A stretch of DNA of 33,638 nucleotides from Synergistaceae bacterium (lineage in GTDB: Bacteria; Synergistota; Synergistia; Synergistales; Synergistaceae): assembly GCA_018063805.1 (NCBI GenBank), contig JAGPAO010000002.1:1-33638 (forward strand), read 5' to 3'. Each line of letters starts with the position of its first letter. Position 1 is the first letter of the stretch. Below, piece by piece: positions 16,194 through 23,810 of this stretch. The notes beneath the pieces were generated by a model, which saw only the letters and a list, made by a program, of their open reading frames with translations, was not told the origin of the DNA and did no database searches. A program made the translations under genes and the position numbers.

Positions 16194-17057
16194 ATGAGCC
16201 CGGTCAATCATTTGGGTAATAGAAGGATCGGAATTCTGCTTTGTGATACGGACAATCCTTTTTGGCAGGCAAAGATTGAACAATACCGGAACTTGGCGGA
16301 TTCGTTCGGGTTTGATGTTGAGTTTAGGGCCGCAAGGAACGCGAACGATACAGAAGAGCAGCGCAGTGAATTGCTCCGCATAGCGGAGGAAAACTACGAT
16401 GCCGTCATTATTAACCCCTTGACAGCTGACAATCTGCTTTCCGTTTTGAGCGAACTGCCCTTTCCCGCGTTCGACGTGGGACCCAAATGCGACCCTAAAA
16501 AGACGACCGGGCTCAGGAATTATTTTCCCGTCTTTGTGGCGGACTTTGAGGAACAGGGATTTCTGGCTGGAGAGGCTCTGACATCGGCCTTAGAGCCCAC
16601 TGATGAAGCTTGGGCACTGATTATAGGCGGCTTCTTCGATGCCCGTCACTCCTCTTTGCGTTGCCGTGGCGCTTTTAAGGCGTTTCGCAAAGTTTTTACG
16701 CAGGAACACATCATTACAATCTATGCGAACTTCAACCGTTACGATGCTCGAAAAGCTGTGAAAGCTCTCGTGCCCAAGCTGGATATCCGGGCTGTTTTCT
16801 GCGCCAATGATCTGATGGCTTTGGGTGCGAGCGATGTTTTGGCGGAAAGTGCTTCCGGCTCTTCGGTACCAGTGGGTGGAGTGGATGCGATTCCTGAAGC
16901 GCTGGATGCCCTGAAAGACGGCAGGTTATTTTGCACGGTAAGCCTGTCCCATGAAGAAGTAGTGAGCGGCGTTTATCGTGCCGTTACCAATTGGTTTGAT
17001 GGCATCCTTCCCTCTGGAAACCCCATCGCGCATTCTGCTTTAATAAGGAGGCCTTAA
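16194..17057 (+). CDS. Signal-less cytosolic periplasmic-binding-fold protein
   Basis: A 287-residue protein with the same fold as the preceding binding protein: IGILLCDTDNPFWQAKIEQY at the start, NYDAVIINPLTADNLLSVL, and VFCANDLMALGASDVLAES. It has no signal peptide, since the fold starts by about residue 11, and no N-terminal helix-turn-helix. It is therefore neither an ordinary transport receptor nor a LacI-type repressor. It begins three bases after the RbsB-like stop, so it is made with the importer. A cytosolic ligand sensor, ligand buffer or partner of an unseen regulator is possible. A paralogue that lost its signal sequence is the simplest alternative. Confidence 0.75.
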   Translation: MSPVNHLGNRRIGILLCDTDNPFWQAKIEQYRNLADSFGFDVEFRAARNANDTEEQRSELLRIAEENYDAVIINPLTADNLLSVLSELPFPAFDVGPKCDPKKTTGLRNYFPVFVADFEEQGFLAGEALTSALEPTDEAWALIIGGFFDARHSSLRCRGAFKAFRKVFTQEHIITIYANFNRYDARKAVKALVPKLDIRAVFCANDLMALGASDVLAESASGSSVPVGGVDAIPEALDALKDGRLFCTVSLSHEEVVSGVYRAVTNWFDGILPSGNPIAHSALIRRP

Positions 17058-17178
17058 AAATAGCTTTAAACAATAGCGAGCTCTCCTTTAGAATATCGGA
17101 TCATCAGTAAAAAGTCGCTAAAAATCAGGGGATAACCAACCGAATATCTGTAAACCATCAAAATGTGATGTGCAATTC

Positions 17179-17210
17179 AAAAAGAGTGCGGGCAAAACAC
17201 CCGCCCGCAC
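17179..17210 (-). terminator. Minus-strand terminator-like hairpin inside the remnant
   Basis: GTGCGGGC (17186-17193) pairs with GCCCGCAC (17203-17210) over a nine-base loop. On the minus strand the stem is followed by TCTTTTT. No minus-strand gene ends nearby; the nearest one stops about 1 kb to the right. It may be a relic of lost DNA. Confidence 0.4.
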
Positions 17211-17289
17211 GAACCTATGCCTCCTGGCTATTCAATAATACGGCAATCGGCTTGGGTATCTCCGGTGAGCAGAGGGGCATGCCGATCAT

Positions 17290-17410
17290 AACGCAGGTTT
17301 TATCCCAAAAGCTTGATACCCTCGCCGATGAATTGCCCGCGCTATTGGGAAAACCACTGCCGTTTGTATACCTGGACGCCAACAAAACCAGCCCCTTTGT
17401 CTTGTTGGGC
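17290..17410 (+). repeat. Right copy of the direct repeat flanking the accessory block
   Basis: This is the partner of 8051-8171 at an offset of 9,239 bases with about 88% identity. Recombination between the copies would delete or amplify the intervening importer and metalloenzyme genes and leave one intact PH-like 3' end. Confidence 0.8.
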
Positions 17411-17591
17411 ATCGATCCGGAGCGACGGAAAGAATCCACAGGAGAAGCTGCAGGGAAGATGGATGAAAGACCACGAGCAAAAAAACAGGTAAAATAGGCT
17501 GGTGGAGTATACTATTTTAATGGGCAAGATTACGCCGTTAAAATTCAGCCATGAGTTACTATTTAAGAATAATCTTAGAATGAGGTGCGAA

Positions 17592-18149
17592 ATGGAAATC
17601 AGAAGAGCAGAAATGAAAGATCTCGAGGGCGTGATGGCTCTGCACAAACAATACCACGTGGACTCCATTAACCCTGCGGATAAACCGGACGGTTTTGTAA
17701 CCACGAACTTCACACCGGAGCAGCTCCAAGCCCTTGTGGAAAAGGAGCGGGGAATCACGATCGCAAAAGACGGCGAGCGGGTTATTTGTTACGCAATGGC
17801 CGCCTCATGGCAGTTCTGGTCTGAATGGCCTTTCTTTGTCCATATGATCCAGCAGCTTCCGGAACATTCCTTTGAGGGGCAGGTTTTAAGCACCGATAAT
17901 TCATACCAATACGGCCCCATTTGTGTGGATAAACAATACCGAGGAAGCGGCGTGCTTCAGAAAGTTTTTGATGCGTCTCTTGACAGTATGGCGAGTCGTT
18001 TTCCCATCATGGTTACGTTCATCAACCAAATCAACCACCGCTCCTATGCGGCGCACACAAGGAAACTGAAGATGCATACCGTCTGCACGTTCCAATTCAA
18101 CAACAATGATTACTATATGCTAGCGTGCCCGACGGTCCGAAAAAAGTGA
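17592..18149 (+). CDS. GNAT-family acetyltransferase
   Basis: A 185-residue protein with the GNAT pattern: an N-terminal MEIRRAEMKDLEGVMALHKQ strand-helix and the acetyl-CoA-binding block GPICVDKQYRGSGVLQKVFD (about residues 111-130), in which YRGSGV is the pyrophosphate-binding turn. A late NQINHRSYAAHTRKLKM segment matches motif B. Transfer of acetyl from acetyl-CoA to an amine is expected; the acceptor is unknown. ATG 17592 is chosen because GAGGTG (17582-17587) lies just upstream; the in-frame extension to 17502 has no such site. It converges with the hydrolase gene on the other strand. Confidence 0.8.
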   Translation: MEIRRAEMKDLEGVMALHKQYHVDSINPADKPDGFVTTNFTPEQLQALVEKERGITIAKDGERVICYAMAASWQFWSEWPFFVHMIQQLPEHSFEGQVLSTDNSYQYGPICVDKQYRGSGVLQKVFDASLDSMASRFPIMVTFINQINHRSYAAHTRKLKMHTVCTFQFNNNDYYMLACPTVRKK

Positions 18150-18156
18150 CCGTTTA

Positions 18157-18190
18157 CGCCGGGGGGTAAATCAACTGCCCCCCTAGGGCG
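18157..18190. terminator. Convergent-gene hairpin, possible bidirectional terminator
   Basis: GGGGGG (18161-18166) pairs with CCCCCC (18178-18183), and outside it CGCC (18157-18160) pairs with GGCG (18187-18190) across a small bulge. It occupies the 33-base gap between the converging acetyltransferase and hydrolase genes and overlaps the hydrolase stop. No T tract is present on either strand, so termination strength is uncertain. Confidence 0.4.
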
Positions 18191-19766
18191 TGACTTCGCT
18201 CTCGTATTGCTCCGCCTCTTGTATAAACTTCTCTTCTTCCTTTTCCCAAAAACCGTCATCGATAAGTTCCGGTTTTTGAATGGTGTTTTTATCCAAACGA
18301 CGAAGCGGCGCGGGGTCAGCTATTGCCTGATCCACTTTTTCGAGCAGCAGGCTGAAAAAAGGATTGGACGTCGTGCGGAAGAGAGAGTCCAAATTCACCA
18401 TGAGAGCCCCCTGCTCCCCGCGGACGGCAATATTCCCCAAATTGACGCCGAACATTTTATAAGACCCCGGTTTGGGCGTCATGCCATAGAGTTCATCGTC
18501 CATGGGAAAGGGAATACTTACATGCGATAAGGAGAAAATATCCCGCGGATAGCGTATACCCAAATCTTTCGACCGCATTTGGGTTGCCCCGGCCTGTGTT
18601 GTAAAAAGTGCCGTTTCCACATCGTTTTGCGTTTTATTGGCGACCACAGCCACGCTATAAAGCCGAGGAGAAGGCGGAAGGATATTTTCCACGACGCTTC
18701 GAGAGACAGAGCGCATCAGCGGCGAGAAGAGGGAGACTTGATTGACATCAAATAAAATCAATTCGCTCTTATTGGACGGCAAGTGAGCGTAAAGGCCGTA
18801 AACAATGGCAGGCGTGCTGACGGTGTGGTCGATAACGGACTGAAACGTCACAACGGGGGGAAGTTCTTTCAAATAATCGGCTCGCCCCATTTTACGTATC
18901 TGCGATTGCAGCACACGCGTTAAACGCCACGACTGTACCGCTCCGTTAACAGGAAAGGAATTATACTTAAACGGGTTGAACTCGGGCAAAACTGAGAGCC
19001 ATGCGGAACGCTCAAACGCAGGAAAATGAGCGGGGACTGCGGCTATTCCGGCAAAACGAGCAAAGCGGGTGATCCCCACCATGGGTGATATCAACATGAC
19101 GCGGTCGACTTGCGGCAATGTTTTATCCTCCAGAGCGTCGAGCGCGTACTTCATCGCAAGCGCCCCTCCGTTAGAGAAACCGACAATATGGAGAGGTTTG
19201 CCCTTGTCCACAAGCTCCCTTGCCGAGCGCACGGCCAGGCGCGTGGCGGCCATCCAATCTTCCCACGTTGCATCCGTCAGCCCTGCAGGGACGGTGCCAT
19301 GTCCTGGAAGCCGCAATCCCAGTGCCGCATAGCCGTTTTCTGCGTAACGATGCGCAATGTGCCGCAAGCTATAAGGAGCGTCCGTCAAACCATGAAGAAG
19401 AATAACGGTCCCCTTGATTTCACCTTGGGGATAAATCAGATATGAACGATTCCAATTCTCTTTAAAGTGCGGCGGATAGATCGGAGCCCCACTATAAAAG
19501 CGATTGCTTAATTCTTTTTCATCAGCCGTTAATTTATCTGTTACCTGCGCGCGCACATCTTGAAAGAGTTGTTCTTCCACCTCTAAATAACGTTTGAGGT
19601 TGGCCTCGTCTAATTCTTTAACGGAGAGCTCCTCAGGTATGTACGTATGCCACGGCTGAAGCGGCGTATGCCACGAGTCATAAGCACGCATCCCCCACCA
19701 GATCAAGACGAACAGCAAGAGATAGACCAATCCGTATTTCAGCATATTAAAAAGAAATTTTTTCAT
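18183..19766 (-). CDS. Membrane-anchored alpha/beta hydrolase (serine aminopeptidase S33-like)
   Basis: A 527-residue protein with one N-terminal membrane segment (about residues 9-26), a charged linker of about 80 residues and an alpha/beta-hydrolase domain. The oxyanion region is VILLHGLTDAPYSLR (about 121-135) and the nucleophile elbow is GFSNGG (Ser about 198). The likely catalytic His lies much later in SLSHVSIPFP. This resembles lysophospholipase/S33 hydrolases, but the segment between nucleophile and histidine is long, so a large lid or inserted domain is likely. The anchor suggests the enzyme faces the periplasm and acts on lipid or ester substrates (inference). A GTG one codon upstream (19769) is an equally spaced alternative start behind AAAAGG. 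Confidence 0.8.
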   Translation of the reverse strand: MKKFLFNMLKYGLVYLLLFVLIWWGMRAYDSWHTPLQPWHTYIPEELSVKELDEANLKRYLEVEEQLFQDVRAQVTDKLTADEKELSNRFYSGAPIYPPHFKENWNRSYLIYPQGEIKGTVILLHGLTDAPYSLRHIAHRYAENGYAALGLRLPGHGTVPAGLTDATWEDWMAATRLAVRSARELVDKGKPLHIVGFSNGGALAMKYALDALEDKTLPQVDRVMLISPMVGITRFARFAGIAAVPAHFPAFERSAWLSVLPEFNPFKYNSFPVNGAVQSWRLTRVLQSQIRKMGRADYLKELPPVVTFQSVIDHTVSTPAIVYGLYAHLPSNKSELILFDVNQVSLFSPLMRSVSRSVVENILPPSPRLYSVAVVANKTQNDVETALFTTQAGATQMRSKDLGIRYPRDIFSLSHVSIPFPMDDELYGMTPKPGSYKMFGVNLGNIAVRGEQGALMVNLDSLFRTTSNPFFSLLLEKVDQAIADPAPLRRLDKNTIQKPELIDDGFWEKEEEKFIQEAEQYESEVTP

Positions 19767-20066
19767 CACGACACGCCTTTTCTTTTTTATAGTGTGTTCT
19801 TCTCTGTTCTCTCTGAATTCTACCAGATATAACTTCTCATCTTGGGATGCTTTTATCTTAAATTATAAAGATACACCGTTTTGGGATTTTGGTCGAGAGG
19901 CTACAAATTCCACGCGGATTGTATGGGATCTTGACTTTTACCATCCAATTTGATTAACTTATCAATATAGTATTAGAAAAAATAAAAAAGGAAAGGATGG
20001 TATGCGTTTATTTCATTTTTTTCAGTTCAATCCAAGAATATTATTCTTATAGGACGGTGGATAAAA
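19767..20066. other. Divergent intergenic region (300 bases)
   Basis: This AT-rich spacer lies between the minus-strand hydrolase and the plus-strand LRR gene. Near its right end there is a loose dyad TTGATTAACTTATCAA (19950-19965), then a short reading frame with a strong ribosome-binding site (20002-20052). TTGACT (19931-19936) and TATAGT (19966-19971) are promoter-like but badly spaced relative to each other. I see no convincing promoter pair, RNA gene or mobile element. Confidence 0.5.
20002..20052 (+). CDS. Possible 16-residue Phe-rich leader peptide
   Basis: A short frame, MRLFHFFQFNPRILFL, is preceded by AAGGAAAGGATGG, a stronger ribosome-binding site than that of the LRR gene itself. 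It stops 14 bases before ATG 20067, inside the sequence that serves as ribosome-binding site for that gene (GGACGGTGG). Five of its 16 residues are Phe. It could couple translation into the LRR gene or act as a leader. The evidence is position and binding site only. Confidence 0.35.
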   Translation: MRLFHFFQFNPRILFL

Positions 20067-21899
20067 ATGATACTATCAAGCATGGTCATAAAACCCATCC
20101 ACTTTCGCAAATTCAGTGCCGTATTATTCGTACTTGCCGCACTGATAATCACAATGCACCCGATAATAGCATCGGCAGCAAATATTACAATAACCAAAGG
20201 AGTCGAAACAATTACGATTCCCTCCTACAATGCAGACGATACCCTCATCATCACAGGCAGTGCACTTGAAGCAGACGATTGGAATATATTAAAAGCTCTG
20301 ACAACAAATTTTAAGCTCCGCATGGAAAACACTCAAACGGAAATACCGGAAAACGCGCTTGATAACTGCACCACGCTGACAGCCTTGGATCTGTCCGCAC
20401 TTCCTGGTTTAAGAACCATAAAAAGGGGGGCATTCCAAGTCTGTATCTCCCTTACCCAAGCAAACCTATCCGGATGCAGTCAATTGGTTTCCATTGCCGA
20501 GGATGCGTTTTATCGATGCACAACCCTCACAACGCTCAACCTAAGTGGATGCACCGGGTTGCAATCCATCGGGGCAAACGTATTTCGTGACTGCGATAAT
20601 CTTGCCCATGTGGATCTATCCCCATGCACCGGCTTACAAAGCATAGGGGTAGGTGCATTTCGAAGCTGTAACGCCCTTGCGGGTGTAACCTTGTCCGGAT
20701 GCAGCAACCTGACCTCCATCGCGGATAACGCGTTCTACCAATGCACCGCCCTCACAACGCTAGACCTAAACGGATGCACCGGGTTGCTGTCCATCGGGGC
20801 AAACGCATTTTATGATTGCAATCTTCTTGCTCATGTAAACCTATCCCATTGCACCAGCTTACAAACCATTGGAGCAGGTGCATTTCAAAGCTGCAACGCC
20901 CTTGTGGATGTAACCTTGTCCGGATGCAGCAACCTGACCTCCATCGCGGATCGCGCGTTTTCCCAGAACACAGCCCTCAGGACAGTAGATTTAAGCGGAT
21001 GCACCGGACTAAAATCCATCGGAGCAAATGCATTTCGTGATTGCGATTTTCTTACCCGTGTAAACCTATTCAATTGCACAAGCTTACAAACGATTGGAGC
21101 AAGTGCATTTCAGAACTGCAACGCCCTTACCGAAATACGGCTGAATCGTACCTCTCCACCCACTTTGGGAGCCGATATTTTCTGGCAATCCGGCAACATA
21201 AAGATCTATGTACCGAGTAGTCTTGTGGCAACCTACAAAAATGCTTGGCCGGATTACGAGGATAAGATCTTTGCGATGTCAAGCATCGCCGCACCGACAG
21301 CCACACCCTCAGGCGGTTCATATACCGGCCCACAGACTGTTGTTCTTGGATGCTCTACTGAGGGAGCGACTATTTATTACACGGTTGATGGCAGCAACCC
21401 CAGGGCCTCTTCCACCCGAAATACATATACCGCGGCGCTCACTATCCCCCTCGGCACAACGCTCAAGGCGTATGCTACAAAAGACGGTATAGGGGACAGC
21501 GATGTGCTCACTCAAACGTACACGCAAGTAGGTTTTGTCGCCGAACCGACAGCCACTCCGTCGGGAGGATCGTATACCGGCCCGCAGACTGTTGTTCTGG
21601 AGTGCCTGACTCCGGGCGCGGCGATTTACTACACGCTCGACGGCAGCAACCCCAGGGCCTCTTCCACCCGAAATACATATACCGCGGCGCTCACTATCCC
21701 CCTCGGCACAACGCTCAAGGCGTATGCCGCAAAAGACGGCTTGCAGGACAGCGAGGTACTGACACAAACATACACGCAAATGCAAACAAACTGCAACAGC
21801 AGTAGCGGCTGTAATAGTGGCGTTGCCGTTGTTGGTTTGGGGCTCGTGATCAGCTTGCTCGCTGTTTTGACGAAGAAACGACAGAACCGCAAGGCTTAA
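20067..21899 (+). CDS. BspA-like LRR surface protein with CHB_HEX domains and Synergist-CTERM
   Basis: A 610-residue exported protein. A signal peptide (HFRKFSAVLFVLAAL, ending PIIASAA) is followed by about eleven LRR_5 repeats with a strict 25-residue period, for example LTTLNLSGCTGLQSIGANVF (about residues 100-375). Two tandem CHB_HEX_C-type beta domains follow (about 410-575), each with TPSGGSYTGPQTVVL and IYYTxDGSNPRASSTR. The C-terminus has SSGCNSG, a hydrophobic span and KKRQNRK, the Synergist-CTERM sorting signal, so the protein is probably processed and anchored at the cell surface. BspA-like proteins mediate adhesion. The LRR cysteines recur at fixed positions (LSGC). No catalytic motif is seen. 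Convergent terminator 21915-21970 ends the unit. Confidence 0.9.
   Translation: MILSSMVIKPIHFRKFSAVLFVLAALIITMHPIIASAANITITKGVETITIPSYNADDTLIITGSALEADDWNILKALTTNFKLRMENTQTEIPENALDNCTTLTALDLSALPGLRTIKRGAFQVCISLTQANLSGCSQLVSIAEDAFYRCTTLTTLNLSGCTGLQSIGANVFRDCDNLAHVDLSPCTGLQSIGVGAFRSCNALAGVTLSGCSNLTSIADNAFYQCTALTTLDLNGCTGLLSIGANAFYDCNLLAHVNLSHCTSLQTIGAGAFQSCNALVDVTLSGCSNLTSIADRAFSQNTALRTVDLSGCTGLKSIGANAFRDCDFLTRVNLFNCTSLQTIGASAFQNCNALTEIRLNRTSPPTLGADIFWQSGNIKIYVPSSLVATYKNAWPDYEDKIFAMSSIAAPTATPSGGSYTGPQTVVLGCSTEGATIYYTVDGSNPRASSTRNTYTAALTIPLGTTLKAYATKDGIGDSDVLTQTYTQVGFVAEPTATPSGGSYTGPQTVVLECLTPGAAIYYTLDGSNPRASSTRNTYTAALTIPLGTTLKAYAAKDGLQDSEVLTQTYTQMQTNCNSSSGCNSGVAVVGLGLVISLLAVLTKKRQNRKA
20684..20951 (+). 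repeat. Higher-order DNA repeat within the LRR region (225-base period)
   Basis: A stretch around 20684-20726 recurs almost unchanged 225 bases later (around 20909-20951). This equals exactly three 25-codon LRR units and both copies encode VTLSGCSNLTSIAD. The LRR array therefore grew by copying three-repeat blocks, not only single repeats. Confidence 0.75.
21390..21727 (+). repeat. Identical 86-base segments in the two CHB_HEX domains
   Basis: Bases 21390-21475 and 21642-21727 are identical by eye, 252 bases (84 codons) apart, while sequence before them has several differences. This is recent duplication or gene conversion between the two domains. Confidence 0.8.
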
Positions 21900-21914
21900 T
21901 ATCTTTGAGTGCAA

Positions 21915-21970
21915 AAGATCACAGAAAAAGCGAGTCCGTTTATCGGCGGACTCGCTTTTTCTGTGATCTT
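21915..21970. terminator. Bidirectional terminator, 24-bp perfect stem
   Basis: Bases 21915-21938 pair perfectly with 21947-21970 over an eight-base loop. Each strand carries a CTTTTTC run in its descending arm. It lies between the converging LRR and RNase HI genes and should stop transcription from both sides. Confidence 0.85.
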
Positions 21971-22008
21971 GAAAGAAACACTATTACGTTTTTATTTTTT
22001 CATGCCCG

Positions 22009-22590
22009 CTAACTCAGGCTTTTTTTGACGGCCTTCAGCGCCGTGTCCACCCATTTTTCAAGCTGATCGACGGCTAGATCGTATTTTTGAGCTGTTTCGG
22101 AGAAGCTTACTTTGCCCTTTAAAATATCCAAAACCATCTCCGTTTTTTGCTCCCCCGTCCAACGGAGGCTCGCTTCTTTTTTTGTGCTGTTATGACACGC
22201 ACGGCTGTCAATCGCACGATTGGAAAGTTCATCCGCAATCGTGTTTTTTTCGCGCGGCACCCAAACCAGCTTAACGCGCACGCCTTCCATCTCTTTCCAT
22301 GCGAGTGCGGCAAGCTCACGCAAATGCGGCACGTTGATCTTCCATTTTTTTGAAACCTGCTCGATCACCAAACGGCTGTCCCCACGGATCTCAATATCGG
22401 TAATTCCTCGTTTTTTGGCCTCTGTCAAAACACGAATCAGGGCCTCATACTCCGCCTCGTTGTTGGTTTTTTTCCCTAAATAGTCGTGCGATTCCCAGAT
22501 GATGTTGCCATCGGAATCCAATATACAGGCTCCGGCACCCGCATCTCCCGGGTTCCCCCTTGAAGCTCCGTCAAAATATCCCAGATACAA
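22009..22590 (-). CDS. rnhA: Ribonuclease HI with extra C-terminal helical/HTH-like domain
   Basis: The first 130 residues form a complete RNase HI domain, which cuts RNA in RNA-DNA hybrids. The carboxylates are D7 (YFDGASRGNPG), E45 (TNNEAEYEAL), D71 (RGDSRLVIEQ) and D120 (TIADELSNRAID). About 60 further residues follow that RNase HI normally lacks; SLRWTGEQKTEMVLDILKG and VSFSETAQKYDLAVDQLEKW look like a transposase-type helix-turn-helix. TTG 22590 is chosen as start because GGAGGT on the minus strand (22604-22599) is eight bases before it; in-frame ATG 22614 would lie upstream of that site. It follows the glycosyltransferase gene by 38 bases, so the two are probably co-transcribed. Confidence 0.85.
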   Translation of the reverse strand: MYLGYFDGASRGNPGDAGAGACILDSDGNIIWESHDYLGKKTNNEAEYEALIRVLTEAKKRGITDIEIRGDSRLVIEQVSKKWKINVPHLRELAALAWKEMEGVRVKLVWVPREKNTIADELSNRAIDSRACHNSTKKEASLRWTGEQKTEMVLDILKGKVSFSETAQKYDLAVDQLEKWVDTALKAVKKSLS

Positions 22591-22628
22591 ACACACACAC
22601 CTCCGTTGATGCAAACAGGCAGAAAAGA

Positions 22629-23714
22629 CTATAGCACTGAATTAAAAAGTTCCTCCCACTCTCTTACGGCTGTCGCAGGATCAAAAAGGGGAAGAAAACG
22701 CTCCCGCATTACCTTCATATCCGCAGTCAATTGTTCGACATTCCAATCCTCGTAAAGATTGAGCAGCGATTCCGTCACTCGCTTGGGTTCCTGCCAAGCC
22801 GGGAAGTGCCCTCCTCGCTCGCCGTAGTAACAAGCAATCGCGTCGTCCAAATTGGCGGGGGTAACCAACCCAAACCAGTAGGCACTCACGGCGATCACGG
22901 GGCGATTACAGAGGATGCTTTCGATCACGCAGGTGGAACCGGAACAAACCACGTTCGATTCCGCAAACCACGGAGCGGGATCCGGCTGATACCCAACGGT
23001 ACGGACATACCGCTCCCCCGCAGATATATTCGCCTTCAAAGCCGTTTTAGCAAAAAGCAAACGCCGCCACCCGCCTCCCACTGCCGTAATCCTCACCGAG
23101 GGAATTTTCTTGCGCAACAGGGGTGCATCTTCAAATACGGCGAGCAGACCGGGCGTTTTATACTTGGAAAGCCTCCCCATACACAGAATTGAAAAGGGAT
23201 CCCTGGGCAAAACCGGTTTTAAGATCATGCAATCTTCCACAACCGCACGACGAATCTGCCGAACGGGCACAGAGGGATTCAAGGCGCTCATTTTTTCACA
23301 AAGAGAGCGCTCGGGGGAAACCCAAGCGGCGCTGAAAGACTCTATCTCCTTTAATCGACGCCCCTTTTTCTCTTTGTTCTGGGGGGGGTCCATAAAAATA
23401 GTGATGATCGGTGTCCCTGTGCGCTCGTGGATTTGCAGCGCAAGAGGAAAGGCGCGCCTGCTGTCGGAGATAAGTACATCCGGCGCAAAATCGCGCGCAA
23501 GCCCGAGAGCGGCAGAGCTCGTCACAAACGGAGAAACATACGACAGAACCTGAACCCCGTTCTCGCGAAAACGCGATTGATATCCATTAAACCCAAGCCA
23601 ACGTCCAAGAATTCCCACTTCATGCCCCATTTTTTTAAAAGCAACCGCCATATGCAAATGATACGATGCGACGCCATCCAGAATAAAGCCCTCTGAACAA
23701 AAAAGAATCCTCAA
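22629..23714 (-). CDS. Glycosyltransferase, GT-B fold (group 1/GT4-like)
   Basis: A 361-residue cytosolic or peripheral enzyme expected to transfer a sugar from a nucleotide-sugar donor. The N-terminal domain begins MRILFCSEGFILDGVASYHL, where the glycine loop for the acceptor lies. The linker FSILCMGRLSKYKTPGLL (about residues 193-210) is the usual start of the donor-binding half of GT4-like proteins. GSTCVIESILCNRPVIAVS (about 268-286) corresponds to the donor-binding E-containing helix. The start codon is TTG, six bases after AGGAGGG. The acceptor is unknown; no other polysaccharide genes are nearby, only rnhA downstream. Confidence 0.75.
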   Translation of the reverse strand: MRILFCSEGFILDGVASYHLHMAVAFKKMGHEVGILGRWLGFNGYQSRFRENGVQVLSYVSPFVTSSAALGLARDFAPDVLISDSRRAFPLALQIHERTGTPIITIFMDPPQNKEKKGRRLKEIESFSAAWVSPERSLCEKMSALNPSVPVRQIRRAVVEDCMILKPVLPRDPFSILCMGRLSKYKTPGLLAVFEDAPLLRKKIPSVRITAVGGGWRRLLFAKTALKANISAGERYVRTVGYQPDPAPWFAESNVVCSGSTCVIESILCNRPVIAVSAYWFGLVTPANLDDAIACYYGERGGHFPAWQEPKRVTESLLNLYEDWNVEQLTADMKVMRERFLPLFDPATAVREWEELFNSVL

Positions 23715-23766
23715 ACGTATCCCTCCTCATTTCTTTATCATAGCACAAAGGCTAAAGTTGCTATTT

Positions 23767-23777
23767 TGCTATATAAT
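23767..23777 (+). promoter_or_regulatory. Possible extended -10 promoter for the nitroreductase-ybaK pair
   Basis: TGCTATATAAT contains an extended -10 (TG-C-TATATA) overlapping a perfect TATAAT (23772-23777). No good -35 hexamer lies upstream. Transcription would begin about 30 bases before ATG 23811. Confidence 0.45.
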
Positions 23778-23810
23778 CGGTTGAGAAACTGAGGATGGAG
23801 GGATTTATAC

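Larger units (their letters stand above)
17165..17497 (+). pseudogene. Remnant of the PH-like membrane protein gene (3' end only)
   Basis: From about 17206 the reading frame encodes a close copy of the C-terminal 75 residues of the protein at 7095-8195. Shared blocks include TQVLxQKLDTLADELP, LLGK.LPFVYLDANKTSP and the GIDP end. DNA identity is about 88% over 17290-17410. The 5' two-thirds of the gene, including all membrane segments, are missing. The frame lacks a convincing ribosome-binding site and carries an unrelated Lys/Arg-rich extension at its end. Two explanations fit: the remains of a second full-length paralogue, or a duplicated end left by insertion of the 8.2-17.2 kb block. Confidence 0.8.

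Noticed and set aside
8196-17497. Classical integrative element or transposon
   Set aside because: I found no integrase, transposase, tRNA target or terminal inverted repeats; only the direct gene-end repeats support mobility.
20067-21300. CRISPR-like periodicity in the LRR gene
   Set aside because: The 75-base period is coding: each unit is one 25-residue LRR in a single open frame.
21318-21914. 198-codon minus-strand frame opposite the CHB_HEX domains
   Set aside because: It mirrors the repeated structure of the real gene on the other strand and matches no family.
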